DNA of 17,138 bases from an uncultured Clostridia bacterium (GCA_934180065.1 CAKPRA010000038.1:1-17138), one strand, 5' to 3'; shown: positions 6,608 to 14,016, numbered from the stretch's first letter. Notes: generated by a model from the letters alone, not told the origin. Numbers and translations: made by a program.

Positions 6608-7837
6608 TTATGAATAGAAAAAATCTTTTATTTTTTCTAAAAATACTTTTATTATATTTTTTTCAGAATTTGTATCTATACTACTTGATACATTTTTTGC
6701 ATATTGTCTTGATGCGACATATCTTACTAATGCATAAGCTGTTCTATATCCAGGTCTTATTGTGCTTACCATTCTTCCTGTAGAAATTTTTACAGGTATA
6801 TTTAGAATAATTTTACCAGCTACATCGCTTTTACTTATATTTACTATTCCTTGTCCAGTTAATACTACACTGTTAATTCTTTGCTTTACACCTTGCATTG
6901 TAATATCATCATTTATTAATTTAAATATTTCCTCAACTCTTGCTTCAATAATTTCTATAAGCTCTGAACTTTTAATTATCTTACTTTTATTTTCATCTTT
7001 ACATGTGTTAAGCATAATTTCATTATCATTATCTATGTAAGACTTCATAGCCAATCCATACTGTTTCTTTAATTTATCAGCCTCTTCTAAGCTTATGTTT
7101 AAAACAAGTGCTATATCATTTGTAATATTATCTCCACCTAAAGGAATTGTATTTGTATATATAAATTCAGATCCTTCAAATACTCCTATTTCAGTATTTC
7201 CTGCACCTATATCTAATATCATAACATTATCATTAACTTCATTTGTATCTAAAACAACATTTTTCTCAGCTAATGTTATTGGTACTATTCCATCAATTTC
7301 TAAATCTGCTTTTCTGAAAATATTGTGTATTTGCCTAATATATTCCTTATTGGCTAAAACAATTTGAGCTTTTAGTGTAAATGAAGAGCAAAAGCTACCA
7401 ATTGGGTCTGAAGTTACTTTTCCATCATCTAAAATGAACTTTTCAGCAACTACATCTATTATTGTCTTACCTTCTGGAACATCAATGTCTTTTGCTTGCA
7501 TTATTGTAGATGATATATCTTTTCCAGAAATTCCTGAATATCTATCTTTTACTTCTTTAGTTATACTATTTTGTACTATTGTTACATCTTTTCCATGTAT
7601 TGTTATATATGCAGAATTTATTTTCAAGCCTGAATCCGCTTCTGCATCTTCTAAAGTCTTCACTACAGTTCTTATGACTTCTTCTTCATTTATTATCTTT
7701 CCTTTTTTTATCCCATTGCACATATTGCTTGTACTACAAATTGTTTCAATTTGTCCAAAATTGTTGACCTCACCGATAACAAGACTAACTTTTGAAGTAC
7801 CAATATCCATGCCCACAATTATATCTCCAACAGCCAA
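6608..7837 (-). CDS. ftsA: Cell division protein FtsA
   Basis: FtsA is an actin-like ATPase that tethers FtsZ filaments to the membrane and recruits later division proteins. Visible are the first phosphate loop (VGMDIGTSKVSLVIGEV, near the N-terminus), the second phosphate loop (MILDIGAGNTEIGVF), the LTGQG region, and a C-terminal amphipathic helix (IIKVFLEKIKDFF) that would bind the membrane. I chose TTG at 7837, with GGAGG 8 nt upstream, giving MAVGDIIVGMDIG and about 409 residues. The frame opens at an ATG at 7852, but that codon overlaps the ribosome site itself. It has its own predicted promoter (7878-7906) and a repeat-type regulatory block (7914-7952), so ftsA-ftsZ can be transcribed apart from the upstream genes. 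Confidence 0.96.
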   Translation of the reverse strand: MAVGDIIVGMDIGTSKVSLVIGEVNNFGQIETICSTSNMCNGIKKGKIINEEEVIRTVVKTLEDAEADSGLKINSAYITIHGKDVTIVQNSITKEVKDRYSGISGKDISSTIMQAKDIDVPEGKTIIDVVAEKFILDDGKVTSDPIGSFCSSFTLKAQIVLANKEYIRQIHNIFRKADLEIDGIVPITLAEKNVVLDTNEVNDNVMILDIGAGNTEIGVFEGSEFIYTNTIPLGGDNITNDIALVLNISLEEADKLKKQYGLAMKSYIDNDNEIMLNTCKDENKSKIIKSSELIEIIEARVEEIFKLINDDITMQGVKQRINSVVLTGQGIVNISKSDVAGKIILNIPVKISTGRMVSTIRPGYRTAYALVRYVASRQYAKNVSSSIDTNSEKNIIKVFLEKIKDFFYS

Positions 7838-7877
7838 GGTTAATTCCTCCATTTACTACTCGTTTTATTCTTGCATA

Positions 7878-7906
7878 AGAATATTATATTTCTTTAAAAT
7901 TGTCAA
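7878..7906 (-). promoter_or_regulatory. Predicted SigmaA promoter for ftsA-ftsZ
   Basis: On the minus strand a perfect -35 TTGACA (7901-7906) is separated by 17 nt from a -10 TATTCT (7878-7883). It lies about 40 nt upstream of the ftsA start and directly downstream of the direct-repeat block at 7914-7952. This is the best promoter in the division cluster. Confidence 0.65.
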
Positions 7907-7913
7907 TACCAAT

Positions 7914-7952
7914 TGTTATATTTTTGTAATAATACCGTAACATTTTTGTAAT
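7914..7952. promoter_or_regulatory. Four 11-bp-spaced direct repeats, OmpR/PhoP/WalR-like box, upstream of ftsA
   Basis: Plus-strand half-sites TGTTAT (7914-7919), TGTAAT (7925-7930), CGTAAC (7936-7941) and TGTAAT (7947-7952) are each separated by exactly 5 nt. Three of four match the WalR half-site TGTWAH and the fourth has one mismatch. In gene orientation they read ATTACA, GTTACG, ATTACA, ATAACA, which also resembles PhoP boxes. The block ends 7 nt before the ftsA -35, a usual place for an OmpR-family activator. In B. subtilis the ftsAZ operon is reported to be under YycF/WalR control, which makes the reading plausible. The regulator here is not identified. Confidence 0.55.
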
Positions 7953-7965
7953 AATGTTATATACT

Positions 7966-8364
7966 TTATTTTTCTGAAATATTTTCTTCTTTTTTGTCGT
8001 TTACTTTTCTTCTATTCTTAAAAAAATTGGTACATTTCTCTAAGTAATATCTACGGATTACACCAAGATTAAAGAATATTCTACCAACAAATACAAATAT
8101 TGCTGCAAGATATATATCAACATTTAATCTAGATCCTAAATATGCTAATAGCATAGATAATATTGCATTTCCTAAAAATCCAGAAATAAATACCCCCATA
8201 TTAAAATTTTTATTTATTGATGCTACTATTCCACCAAAAATTGTATCTAACGCAGCAACAATTCCTATTGCCAAGTATTCGGAATAAGTATATGAAATCA
8301 TTGGTGCAAAATTTCCTATAAAAGCACCTATTATACATCCTATTATAATTGCAATATATACCAA
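7966..8364 (-). CDS. sbp: Small basic membrane protein Sbp (DUF1290)
   Basis: This is a 132-residue integral membrane protein with three or four hydrophobic helices (IAIIIGCIIGAFIGNF, AIGIVAALDTIFGGIVA, FLGNAILSMLLAYLG, IYLAAIFVFVGRIFF) and a basic C-terminal tail (RRYYLEKCTNFFKNRRK). It matches the DUF1290 small basic protein found between DUF881 genes in Gram-positive division clusters. The exact role is unknown; position suggests a part in septation or wall synthesis. The TTG start at 8364 lies 1 nt after the stop of the preceding DUF881 gene, and GGAGAGG lies 6 nt upstream of it, so translation is coupled. A 128-nt gap with a promoter separates it from ftsA. Confidence 0.92.
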   Translation of the reverse strand: MVYIAIIIGCIIGAFIGNFAPMISYTYSEYLAIGIVAALDTIFGGIVASINKNFNMGVFISGFLGNAILSMLLAYLGSRLNVDIYLAAIFVFVGRIFFNLGVIRRYYLEKCTNFFKNRRKVNDKKEENISEK

Positions 8365-8365
8365 A

Positions 8366-9070
8366 TTAATCCTCTCCTTTTTCTATATATTCAAAATTAA
8401 TTTCTTTATTGTATTTATTTATAGTGATATTATCATTTTCTTCTATTTTTATATCATATCCAGCATTTTTATATAAATCTACATATCCTTCATCTTTTAA
8501 ATTAAATACTTCCAATATTTTATTTTTATCTCCTATTGCTTTAATTGTATAAGGAGATGATATTCTTTGATCACCATTTAGTAAAATATATTTCTTTGAT
8601 ATTTCAACAATTTCTGTTGTTGCAATAATTCTACAATCATTTATAGATATTGCAGTTGCACCTGCATATTTTAGCTCATTAACAAAATCTACTAAGTTAC
8701 TATAACTATATGATTGATTAGCAGTATCGGTCAATGTTATTATTACACCTTGTCCAGTAACATCAGTTAAACCGATTTTTGTTTCATATTCTTTTAATTC
8801 ACTATTTAATAATTCAGTTGCTTTTTGATTATTATTAAGGGTTTCATTATATTCATTAATTTTTTCTTGATTTTGCGAAATTTTCTCTTGTAGCTCTTCA
8901 TTTTTATCTTTTAAATTTAATATTTCATTACGTAATTCATCTTCTTGCATAGTTTCTAGTGCTGTTATATCTGTTTGTTTTATAGTTTTAATTTGTACAC
9001 TCATCAAACTAACAAGAAAGATAGAAACTATTCCCAATACTATTGAGATTTTTATTTTATCATTTTTCAT
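8366..9070 (-). CDS. DUF881 (YlxW/YlxX-like) membrane-anchored protein, third copy
   Basis: It has a short basic N-terminus, one membrane helix (ISIVLGIVSIFLVSLMSV), a coiled-coil stretch (about residues 40-95, rich in E, K, N and Q) and the extracytoplasmic DUF881 domain, marked by LTDVTGQGVIITL, ELKYAGATAISIND, SPYTIKAIGD and a final hydrophobic strand. Function is unknown; relatives always sit near divIB, sbp and fts genes. The ATG at 9070 (GAGG 6 nt upstream) is preferred to the ATG at 9082, which is only 2 nt from its ribosome site. It is one of three tandem paralogs and overlaps functionally with the sbp start just downstream. Confidence 0.9.
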   Translation of the reverse strand: MKNDKIKISIVLGIVSIFLVSLMSVQIKTIKQTDITALETMQEDELRNEILNLKDKNEELQEKISQNQEKINEYNETLNNNQKATELLNSELKEYETKIGLTDVTGQGVIITLTDTANQSYSYSNLVDFVNELKYAGATAISINDCRIIATTEIVEISKKYILLNGDQRISSPYTIKAIGDKNKILEVFNLKDEGYVDLYKNAGYDIKIEENDNITINKYNKEINFEYIEKGED

Positions 9071-9128
9071 TATAAACCTCATTTCCTTCGAAAATTTTTA
9101 GTATTTATAAATCACCTTAGATAAGATA

Positions 9129-9818
9129 CTATAAATTTTTTGAAATTTCAATATTATCTTCTTTATTTATATTAGTTATTACTCCATATTTGTTTAATTT
9201 ATACAAAGTGCCACCATTTTTAGTTAGCTCTCCATATAATAAGTCCTTAGATCCGATTGCTTTTATTACAAATGGACTCCCTACTTTTTCTCCATTAATT
9301 TGAATAATATTTCCAGCACAATTTATGGTTGTAGAATTAGTTATTCTGTTACCATTTATAGAAATAGCTTCAGCTCCTCCTGCTTTTAATTCATTTACTA
9401 TTGCAATTAAATTTCCATCATGTACTAAATAATTTGACAAATTAATATTTGAAAAAGAATTCTGAGTATTAACGTTATTATTGTCTGCCACAGTAATAAC
9501 TACGCCTTCTCCTTTAACATCTTTCATCCCCAGCATTATCTCATATTTTTCTATTTTTTCTTGAGTATTTTTATCTGTCTGTATATCTGTAATATTTTTT
9601 CTTAACTTTTCTAATTCCTCATCAGTTCTTTCTAGCTCTTTACTAGAACTTTCGCAATTTGCTTTCCATTGCAATAATGATTTTTTTAAATTTGCATCTG
9701 TCAATTGAATCGTTCCATTTAAATTTGCAGCTTTAATTACTCTAAACTGCATACAAATTGCTATTGTTACAATCATACACAAAAAGCCTAATGATACAGC
9801 AACTTTTTTTGATTTCAT
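9129..9818 (-). CDS. DUF881 (YlxW/YlxX-like) membrane-anchored protein, second copy
   Basis: It has the same design as its neighbours: one membrane helix (VSLGFLCMIVTIAICMQF), a charged coiled-coil linker (ELERTDEELEKLRKN) and a DUF881 domain (MKDVKGEGVVITV, ELKAGGAEAISINGNR, SPFVIKAIGS). It is clearly a paralog but much diverged from the other two. An insertion-like stretch after the first domain strand (NNNVNTQNSFSNINLSNY) is longer than in the third copy. The start is ATG at 9818, with GAGGTG about 9 nt upstream; the GTG inside that ribosome site at 9830 is not the likely start. It lies 19 nt downstream of the first copy. Function unknown. Confidence 0.9.
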   Translation of the reverse strand: MKSKKVAVSLGFLCMIVTIAICMQFRVIKAANLNGTIQLTDANLKKSLLQWKANCESSSKELERTDEELEKLRKNITDIQTDKNTQEKIEKYEIMLGMKDVKGEGVVITVADNNNVNTQNSFSNINLSNYLVHDGNLIAIVNELKAGGAEAISINGNRITNSTTINCAGNIIQINGEKVGSPFVIKAIGSKDLLYGELTKNGGTLYKLNKYGVITNINKEDNIEISKNL

Positions 9819-9837
9819 AAATAAAATCACCTCTCTA

Positions 9838-10518
9838 TTACATATTTATACTTTTAGGTATTTTTACTTCTTTGCTAATAATTAATTCAATTTTTGCCCT
9901 ATCTATTTTGATAAGATCAATAGTACCTCCTGGTCGTATTAAGCTACTATTCATAGTTTCGGAATTTCCTATTGCTTTAATTGTAAACGGAGCTTTTATC
10001 TTTTCACCATCTATTACAATATTATTTTTTTCCATTTCAATAGAAGAGTTATTTCCAAATCTATAATTATTTATTGAGATTGCCTCAGCCCCCGCATTTT
10101 TTAATTCATTAACTATATCAATTAAATCCTTAGTAATATCTGAATTATTAACCTTATCTCCATTAGCTCTGTATTCATTTGGATAATACTTTATTGTCAT
10201 ACCTTGTCCTTTTACATCGGTTTTAGAGCAAAATATAGTATACTTCTTTATCAAATTACTTTTATCTAAATTAGATGAATCATTTTCTGAAGCCTTATTT
10301 CTTATACTTTCCAAACTTTTATCTAAAGTATCTAATTTTTTTCCTAATTTTTCATTTTCATTACTTAATTCAAATATTTCATCTTTAAGTTTAGTTGCAA
10401 CTTTTTCTTGTGATGCTGTAGATGTGCTATCATTTGTAATTCTAACTTGAACGGTTATTGCAAATGATACAAGGAAAAATGCTACACCTAAAACTAGATA
10501 TTTACTCAAATTTTTCAT
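9838..10518 (-). CDS. DUF881 (YlxW/YlxX-like) membrane-anchored protein, first copy
   Basis: It has an N-terminal membrane helix (LVLGVAFFLVSFAITVQV), a coiled-coil region (KLKDEIFELSNENEKLGKKL) and a DUF881 domain (CSKTDVKGQGMTIKY, ELKNAGAEAISINNYR, APFTIKAIGN, IRPGGTIDLIK). The ATG at 10518 is chosen because AGAAAGGA lies upstream at a workable distance and the protein then starts with the expected short basic segment and helix. The frame continues to 10581 inside divIB but lacks a ribosome site. It sits 28 nt past divIB and is read as part of the same operon. Biochemical role unknown. Confidence 0.9.
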   Translation of the reverse strand: MKNLSKYLVLGVAFFLVSFAITVQVRITNDSTSTASQEKVATKLKDEIFELSNENEKLGKKLDTLDKSLESIRNKASENDSSNLDKSNLIKKYTIFCSKTDVKGQGMTIKYYPNEYRANGDKVNNSDITKDLIDIVNELKNAGAEAISINNYRFGNNSSIEMEKNNIVIDGEKIKAPFTIKAIGNSETMNSSLIRPGGTIDLIKIDRAKIELIISKEVKIPKSINM

Positions 10519-10546
10519 ATAAGGTAATTCCTTTCTAAAATATATT

Positions 10547-11656
10547 TTATACTTTTTCCCTAAAATATGGATATTCACCACTATTTAAATCTACATTAAC
10601 AAATATTTCACCTTGATACTCACTTTCATCATCCAAAATCTTCTTAATTCTAGTCATTTTTCCGTTTAATGTATTTATATTTCCAAGATGAGCAATTTTT
10701 CCTAAACTTTCAAAATATATTAAATAATCATTATGATCTGAAATATCTATTTTAGTTATCTTATCTTTAATTTCATTATTTCCTGCTTCTTGCAAAATCA
10801 GCATTACTGCAGATAAACCTTCTAAATCTTGATTACATATTTTTTCACCATATTTTATATCTTGTGTCTTATATCCACTTATAATCAAACTAGATTTTTT
10901 TTCAGTTGACATTTCTAATGCAATTCCCTTATCATCAACATATAAATAATTATCTGGATTTTCATTATTTACAAGTTGAAATTTAACTTTTCTTTCAACA
11001 ACTTCTATAACTATTTTGTTCGGAATAGACCTCTTTATTTTTACTTTTTCAACATAAGCATTTGTTTCAATATTTTTTAATGCTTTATTTTTATTAAATG
11101 AGAACATATTTTGTCCAACCGAAACAGTTGACAAATCCTTAATCTTAACATCAGTAAGTACTGAGTTATTTTCTATTTTAACATTGATTTCCTTAATATT
11201 AAAGAAAGATGACTTCATAAATACAATTATTCCAATAAAAAGTATAATAGAAATTATGATAATTTTAAGGACGAATATTGCCTTTTTTCTTTTCTGTGGA
11301 TTTACTACAACAATCTTCTTTTTTGGCTTTTTTGCTTTTTTCTCCTTTTTATTTTTTTCGTTATTTAATCTATCCCCTTTTACAATCTCCGGTATTTCAA
11401 GGTTTTCATTATCAATTTTTATATCATTTTGTTTCATTTTTTTATTTTTATCTTGTTTTGTTTTTTTACTTTTTTTGCTTTGATTTTTCTGTGTATTAGA
11501 CTGAATTTTTTTATTTTTATTATTATTAAATCCAATAATAACTTCATCATTTAAATTAATTTGATTATTTTGGATTTTCTTTTTTTCTTCTAGCATTTTT
11601 TTATTCTGTTTTACGTTTGAATATATAACAGTTCTTTTTTTTGTATCTTTAGACAT
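10547..11656 (-). CDS. divIB: Cell division protein DivIB/FtsQ (POTRA domain)
   Basis: DivIB/FtsQ is a single-pass membrane protein that, with DivIC/FtsB and FtsL, controls septal peptidoglycan synthesis. The first 120 or so residues are cytosolic and strikingly rich in Lys, Asn and Gln. A membrane helix follows (AIFVLKIIIISIILFIGIIV, about residues 126-147), then a POTRA domain (FFNIKEINVKIENNS, TNAYVEKVKIKRSIPNKIVIEVVERK) and the FtsQ beta domain ending with a strand near FVNVDLNSGEYPYF. At about 369 residues it is long for the family because of the basic N-terminal tail. ATG 11656 (MSKDTKK) is chosen with GGAAAGGA 11 nt upstream. The gap to murA holds nested inverted repeats (11688-11809). 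Confidence 0.92.
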   Translation of the reverse strand: MSKDTKKRTVIYSNVKQNKKMLEEKKKIQNNQINLNDEVIIGFNNNKNKKIQSNTQKNQSKKSKKTKQDKNKKMKQNDIKIDNENLEIPEIVKGDRLNNEKNKKEKKAKKPKKKIVVVNPQKRKKAIFVLKIIIISIILFIGIIVFMKSSFFNIKEINVKIENNSVLTDVKIKDLSTVSVGQNMFSFNKNKALKNIETNAYVEKVKIKRSIPNKIVIEVVERKVKFQLVNNENPDNYLYVDDKGIALEMSTEKKSSLIISGYKTQDIKYGEKICNQDLEGLSAVMLILQEAGNNEIKDKITKIDISDHNDYLIYFESLGKIAHLGNINTLNGKMTRIKKILDDESEYQGEIFVNVDLNSGEYPYFREKV

Positions 11657-11687
11657 AGATTTTTTCATCCTTTCCAATTATATGAAA

Positions 11688-11809
11688 GCATACACATTAT
11701 ATCAAAATAAAACAACAAAAGCGGACACAAATAAAATTTATTCTTTTGTAAATATTTCAAAGTCCGCATTTGTATCCACAATTTATAGTTACACAGTAAT
11801 TTTGTATGC
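11688..11809. repeat. Nested inverted repeats between murA and divIB
   Basis: The 172-nt gap between the two genes contains an outer pair GCATACA (11688-11694) with TGTATGC (11803-11809) and an inner pair CAAAAGCGGAC (11716-11726) with GTCCGCATTTG (11762-11772; one mismatch in 11). A competing pair GGACACAAAT (11723-11732) with ATTTGTATCC (11768-11777; one mismatch) shares bases with the inner one. On the minus strand the inner hairpin is followed by a T-rich tract, so it may act as a leaky terminator between murA and divIB. It could also be a structured leader or a decayed palindromic repeat. Confidence 0.6.
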
Positions 11810-11828
11810 GATAATTCAAAATTCTTTT

Positions 11829-13082
11829 TTAACTTTCAGTTAAAATAATTTTTGCACCTATATTATTTAATTTTTTATCTAAATTTTCATATCCCCTTAA
11901 TATATAATCTATATTATCAATTCTTGATTTTCCTTTAGCCATAAGAGCTGCTATAACCAATGATGCTCCACCTCTTAAATCTGTACACATCATATTAGCT
12001 GATGATATATTTCTTTTTCCAGTTATAACCGCAGTTCTGCTTTCTACAGTTATTTTTGCTCCCATTTTTCTGAGCTCTGATATAAATTTATATCTATTTT
12101 CAAATATATTTTCTACAATTACAGATGTTCCAGAAGACTTTAATAACATTGCCGAAAAAATTTGCTGCATGTCTGTTGGAAAACCAGGATATGTCATTGT
12201 TTTAATCTCTAAAGGTTTAATTCTTTTAGGTGCAATTAATTGTATATTATTATTGAATTTTCTTATTTCGCACCCACATTCTTCTAATTTATCTAAAACA
12301 GACTCCATATGATTGCTGTTTACATTTTCCAATATAATATTACCGCCAGTTGCAGCTGCAGCACATAAAAATGTTCCTGCTTCAATTCTATCAGGCATTA
12401 CATTATAACTAGCACCTGAAAGTTTCTTTACTCCAGTAATTGTAATTTTATTTGTTCCTCCACCATCAATCTTTGCTCCCATTTTCTTTAAATAGTAGAT
12501 TAAATCAACAATTTCTGGTTCCATTGCTGCGTTATTTATAACTGTTGTTCCCTCTGCTAAAACAGTAGTTAAAATTATATTTTCTGTAGCACCAACACTT
12601 GGAAAATCTAAATTAATATTACTTCCAACAATTTTATTAGCTTTACATTTAATGTATCCAGACTCTTCTTCAACATCAATTCCTAGTTTTTTAAATGCAT
12701 TTATATGTAAATCTATCGGTCTTGAACCAATATCACAACCTCCTGGATATGAAAATGTTACTTCTTTAAATCTTCCTAATAAAGCACCCGCTAATATAAC
12801 TGTCGACCTCATTTCTCTCATCAAATGCTCTGGTATTTCTGTTTTGCTTATATTCTTCGAATTAATCTCTATTTTACCACTATTTTGCTTAATTTTGCAA
12901 CCTAAAAGTTTTAGAATTTCCAAAGTAATTTTTGTATCTCTTATTTTAGGCACATTATATAATCTATTAGAATTTCCATTTAATATAGTAGCAGCTAATA
13001 TTGGCAATGACGCATTCTTAGATCCACTTATTTTTACAATTCCTTCTAATTTCTTTCCACCTTCAATTATGTAATACTTCAT
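11829..13082 (-). CDS. murA: UDP-N-acetylglucosamine 1-carboxyvinyltransferase MurA
   Basis: MurA transfers enolpyruvate from PEP to UDP-GlcNAc, the first committed step of peptidoglycan synthesis, in the cytosol; it is the target of fosfomycin. The 417-residue protein is full length. Lys22 in SGSKNASLP and Cys116 in YPGGCDIGSRP match the catalytic Lys22 and Cys115 of the E. coli enzyme, with Cys (not Asp) present. RPIDLHI, FPTDMQQ and the C-terminal DLRGGASLVIAALMAKG and RGYENLDKKL are family hallmarks. The ATG at 13082 has GGAAGGAG 8 nt upstream. It appears to be the first gene of the division transcript, since a terminator for the upstream gene (13147-13174) precedes it. Clostridia often have two murA genes; a second may exist elsewhere. 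Confidence 0.97.
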   Translation of the reverse strand: MKYYIIEGGKKLEGIVKISGSKNASLPILAATILNGNSNRLYNVPKIRDTKITLEILKLLGCKIKQNSGKIEINSKNISKTEIPEHLMREMRSTVILAGALLGRFKEVTFSYPGGCDIGSRPIDLHINAFKKLGIDVEEESGYIKCKANKIVGSNINLDFPSVGATENIILTTVLAEGTTVINNAAMEPEIVDLIYYLKKMGAKIDGGGTNKITITGVKKLSGASYNVMPDRIEAGTFLCAAAATGGNIILENVNSNHMESVLDKLEECGCEIRKFNNNIQLIAPKRIKPLEIKTMTYPGFPTDMQQIFSAMLLKSSGTSVIVENIFENRYKFISELRKMGAKITVESRTAVITGKRNISSANMMCTDLRGGASLVIAALMAKGKSRIDNIDYILRGYENLDKKLNNIGAKIILTES

Positions 13083-13114
13083 TATTTACACTCCTTCCAT
13101 AAAGTTTATGATAT

Positions 13115-13143
13115 ATATTATGTTGATTCCTTGAAGATGTGAA
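13115..13143 (-). promoter_or_regulatory. Candidate promoter for murA
   Basis: On the minus strand TTCACA (13138-13143; five of six to the -35 consensus) lies 17 nt from TAATAT (13115-13120; four of six to the -10), about 35 nt upstream of the murA start and just past the terminator at 13147-13174. Spacing is ideal but the -10 is weak. Confidence 0.4.
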
Positions 13144-13146
13144 AAA

Positions 13147-13174
13147 GTGAGCAAGTCTTTTACAACTTACTCAC
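13147..13174 (-). terminator. Terminator after the 13182-13727 gene
   Basis: GTGAG-AAGT arms (13147-13156) pair with ACTT-CTCAC (13165-13174) with one internal C/A mismatch, and the minus strand continues into a T run (A run 13142-13146). It begins 7 nt past the stop codon, separating the gene from murA. Confidence 0.75.
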
Positions 13175-13181
13175 TCTGCTT

Positions 13182-13727
13182 TTACATTGTTATTACTGGG
13201 CGAAAATACAAACATCTATCGCCAAACCCACATATTGGATTAAGATTATATGCTCCACATATGGTTCCGTGTGGATTACCATCCATTCCACGCACTCCAT
13301 CTCCAACCAGCATGGATGTTTCATAAATCTCTCCTCTACTGTTTATGATAGCGACATTTATCAATGATTTTTCAAATAATACCCCTTTGAATCTCTTATC
13401 ATCTAACATACCATAGTCAATAACGTTAAAAAAGATCTCCGGAATAAGAGAAAACATATCATCTACCCTTACTAATTTTTTCAACTTCTTATAGCTGGGA
13501 ACTATATAGACGCTCTCAAAAGGTGTTTCCATAGAAAGCAATTTATCATCGTCAAGTTCCGTAATGATAACTGGTTTCAAGTTTCTATCATAGGCAGCAT
13601 ATATCATACATCCATTTGGTTGCTCTATAAGATAAAGTTTATTACCCTTTCCGAAATAATATGTGTTTTCACTATTTTCGAACCGCATTGGTTCAAGATG
13701 TATTTTCAATTCTGAAAACAAATTCAT
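13182..13727 (-). CDS. Hypothetical protein, 181 residues, unrecognised
   Basis: I do not recognise this protein. It has no signal peptide or membrane helix and looks like a soluble alpha/beta protein. A C-terminal Gly- and Cys-bearing segment (VGDGVRGMDGNPHGTICGA, then NPICGFGDRCLYFRP) might bind a metal or form a compact loop; the central part alternates hydrophobic strands (SVYIVPSYKKLKKLV, INVAIINSRGEIYETS). ATG 13727 is chosen because GGAGG lies 8 nt upstream; the frame reaches a start codon at 13742 that precedes that ribosome site. The gene stands alone, with its own promoter (13826-13854), an operator-like palindrome (13797-13817) and a terminator. Its codons are visibly richer in G and C than the neighbours, suggesting transfer from elsewhere. 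Confidence 0.75.
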   Translation of the reverse strand: MNLFSELKIHLEPMRFENSENTYYFGKGNKLYLIEQPNGCMIYAAYDRNLKPVIITELDDDKLLSMETPFESVYIVPSYKKLKKLVRVDDMFSLIPEIFFNVIDYGMLDDKRFKGVLFEKSLINVAIINSRGEIYETSMLVGDGVRGMDGNPHGTICGAYNLNPICGFGDRCLYFRPVITM

Positions 13728-13780
13728 AAAAAGTTCCTCCATTTAAATTAATTGTTGGATATTTTGGTTTACACGTATGA

Positions 13781-13817
13781 GCTCTATAAAGAGCAAATTG
13801 TAGTCGTTGACCACAAT
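13781..13817. promoter_or_regulatory. Operator-like inverted repeats downstream of the 13826-13854 promoter
   Basis: ATTGTAGTC-GTT-GACCACAAT (13797-13817) is a 21-nt inverted repeat with eight of nine arm bases matching. It would fall just after the predicted transcription start of the minus-strand gene, where a repressor would block transcription. A second short palindrome, GCTCT-ATAA-AGAGC (13781-13794), follows. No regulator gene is adjacent. Confidence 0.5.
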
Positions 13818-13825
13818 ATGTACTA

Positions 13826-13854
13826 ATTATAACAGTTTATTTAATTTATGTAAA
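13826..13854 (-). promoter_or_regulatory. Predicted SigmaA promoter for the 13182-13727 gene
   Basis: On the minus strand TTTACA (13849-13854) and a perfect TATAAT (13826-13831) are separated by 17 nt. The predicted start near 13819 leaves a leader of about 90 nt containing the inverted repeats at 13781-13817. Confidence 0.7.
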
Positions 13855-13901
13855 GGGGGACGGTTCTCTTTTCCCTTTTTTGGGAAATTGGGACACTTTT
13901 C
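13855..13901. repeat. REP-like GC-rich palindromic element
   Basis: GGGGGACGGTTCTC, TTCCC-TTTTTT-GGGAA and TTGGGACACTTTTC form a compact G/C-rich block unlike the AT-rich surroundings, with TTCCC (13871-13875) pairing with GGGAA (13882-13886). From memory, sequences containing GGGGACGGTTCT and GGGACA are common intergenic repeats associated with Y1-type (RAYT) transposases in Firmicutes. No such transposase gene is in the window, so this would be a non-autonomous copy. Confidence 0.55.
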
Positions 13902-13921
13902 AGAAAATATAAAAATAAACA

Positions 13922-13951
13922 AATTGCTACCAATTATTTTAGATAGCAATT
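13922..13951 (-). terminator. Hairpin terminator after the InlB-repeat protein gene
   Basis: AATTGCTA (13922-13929) pairs with TAGCAATT (13944-13951) over a 14-nt loop. The minus strand then runs into TTTGTTTATTTTTAT. It lies about 65 nt past the stop of the minus-strand surface protein gene. The plus-strand side is also T-rich, so it may be bidirectional. Confidence 0.55.
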
Positions 13952-14016
13952 CGTTTGATTCTTTTATTTCTATATTCTGATAAATAAATAATTTAATATT
14001 TTAATTTATTCTTACG

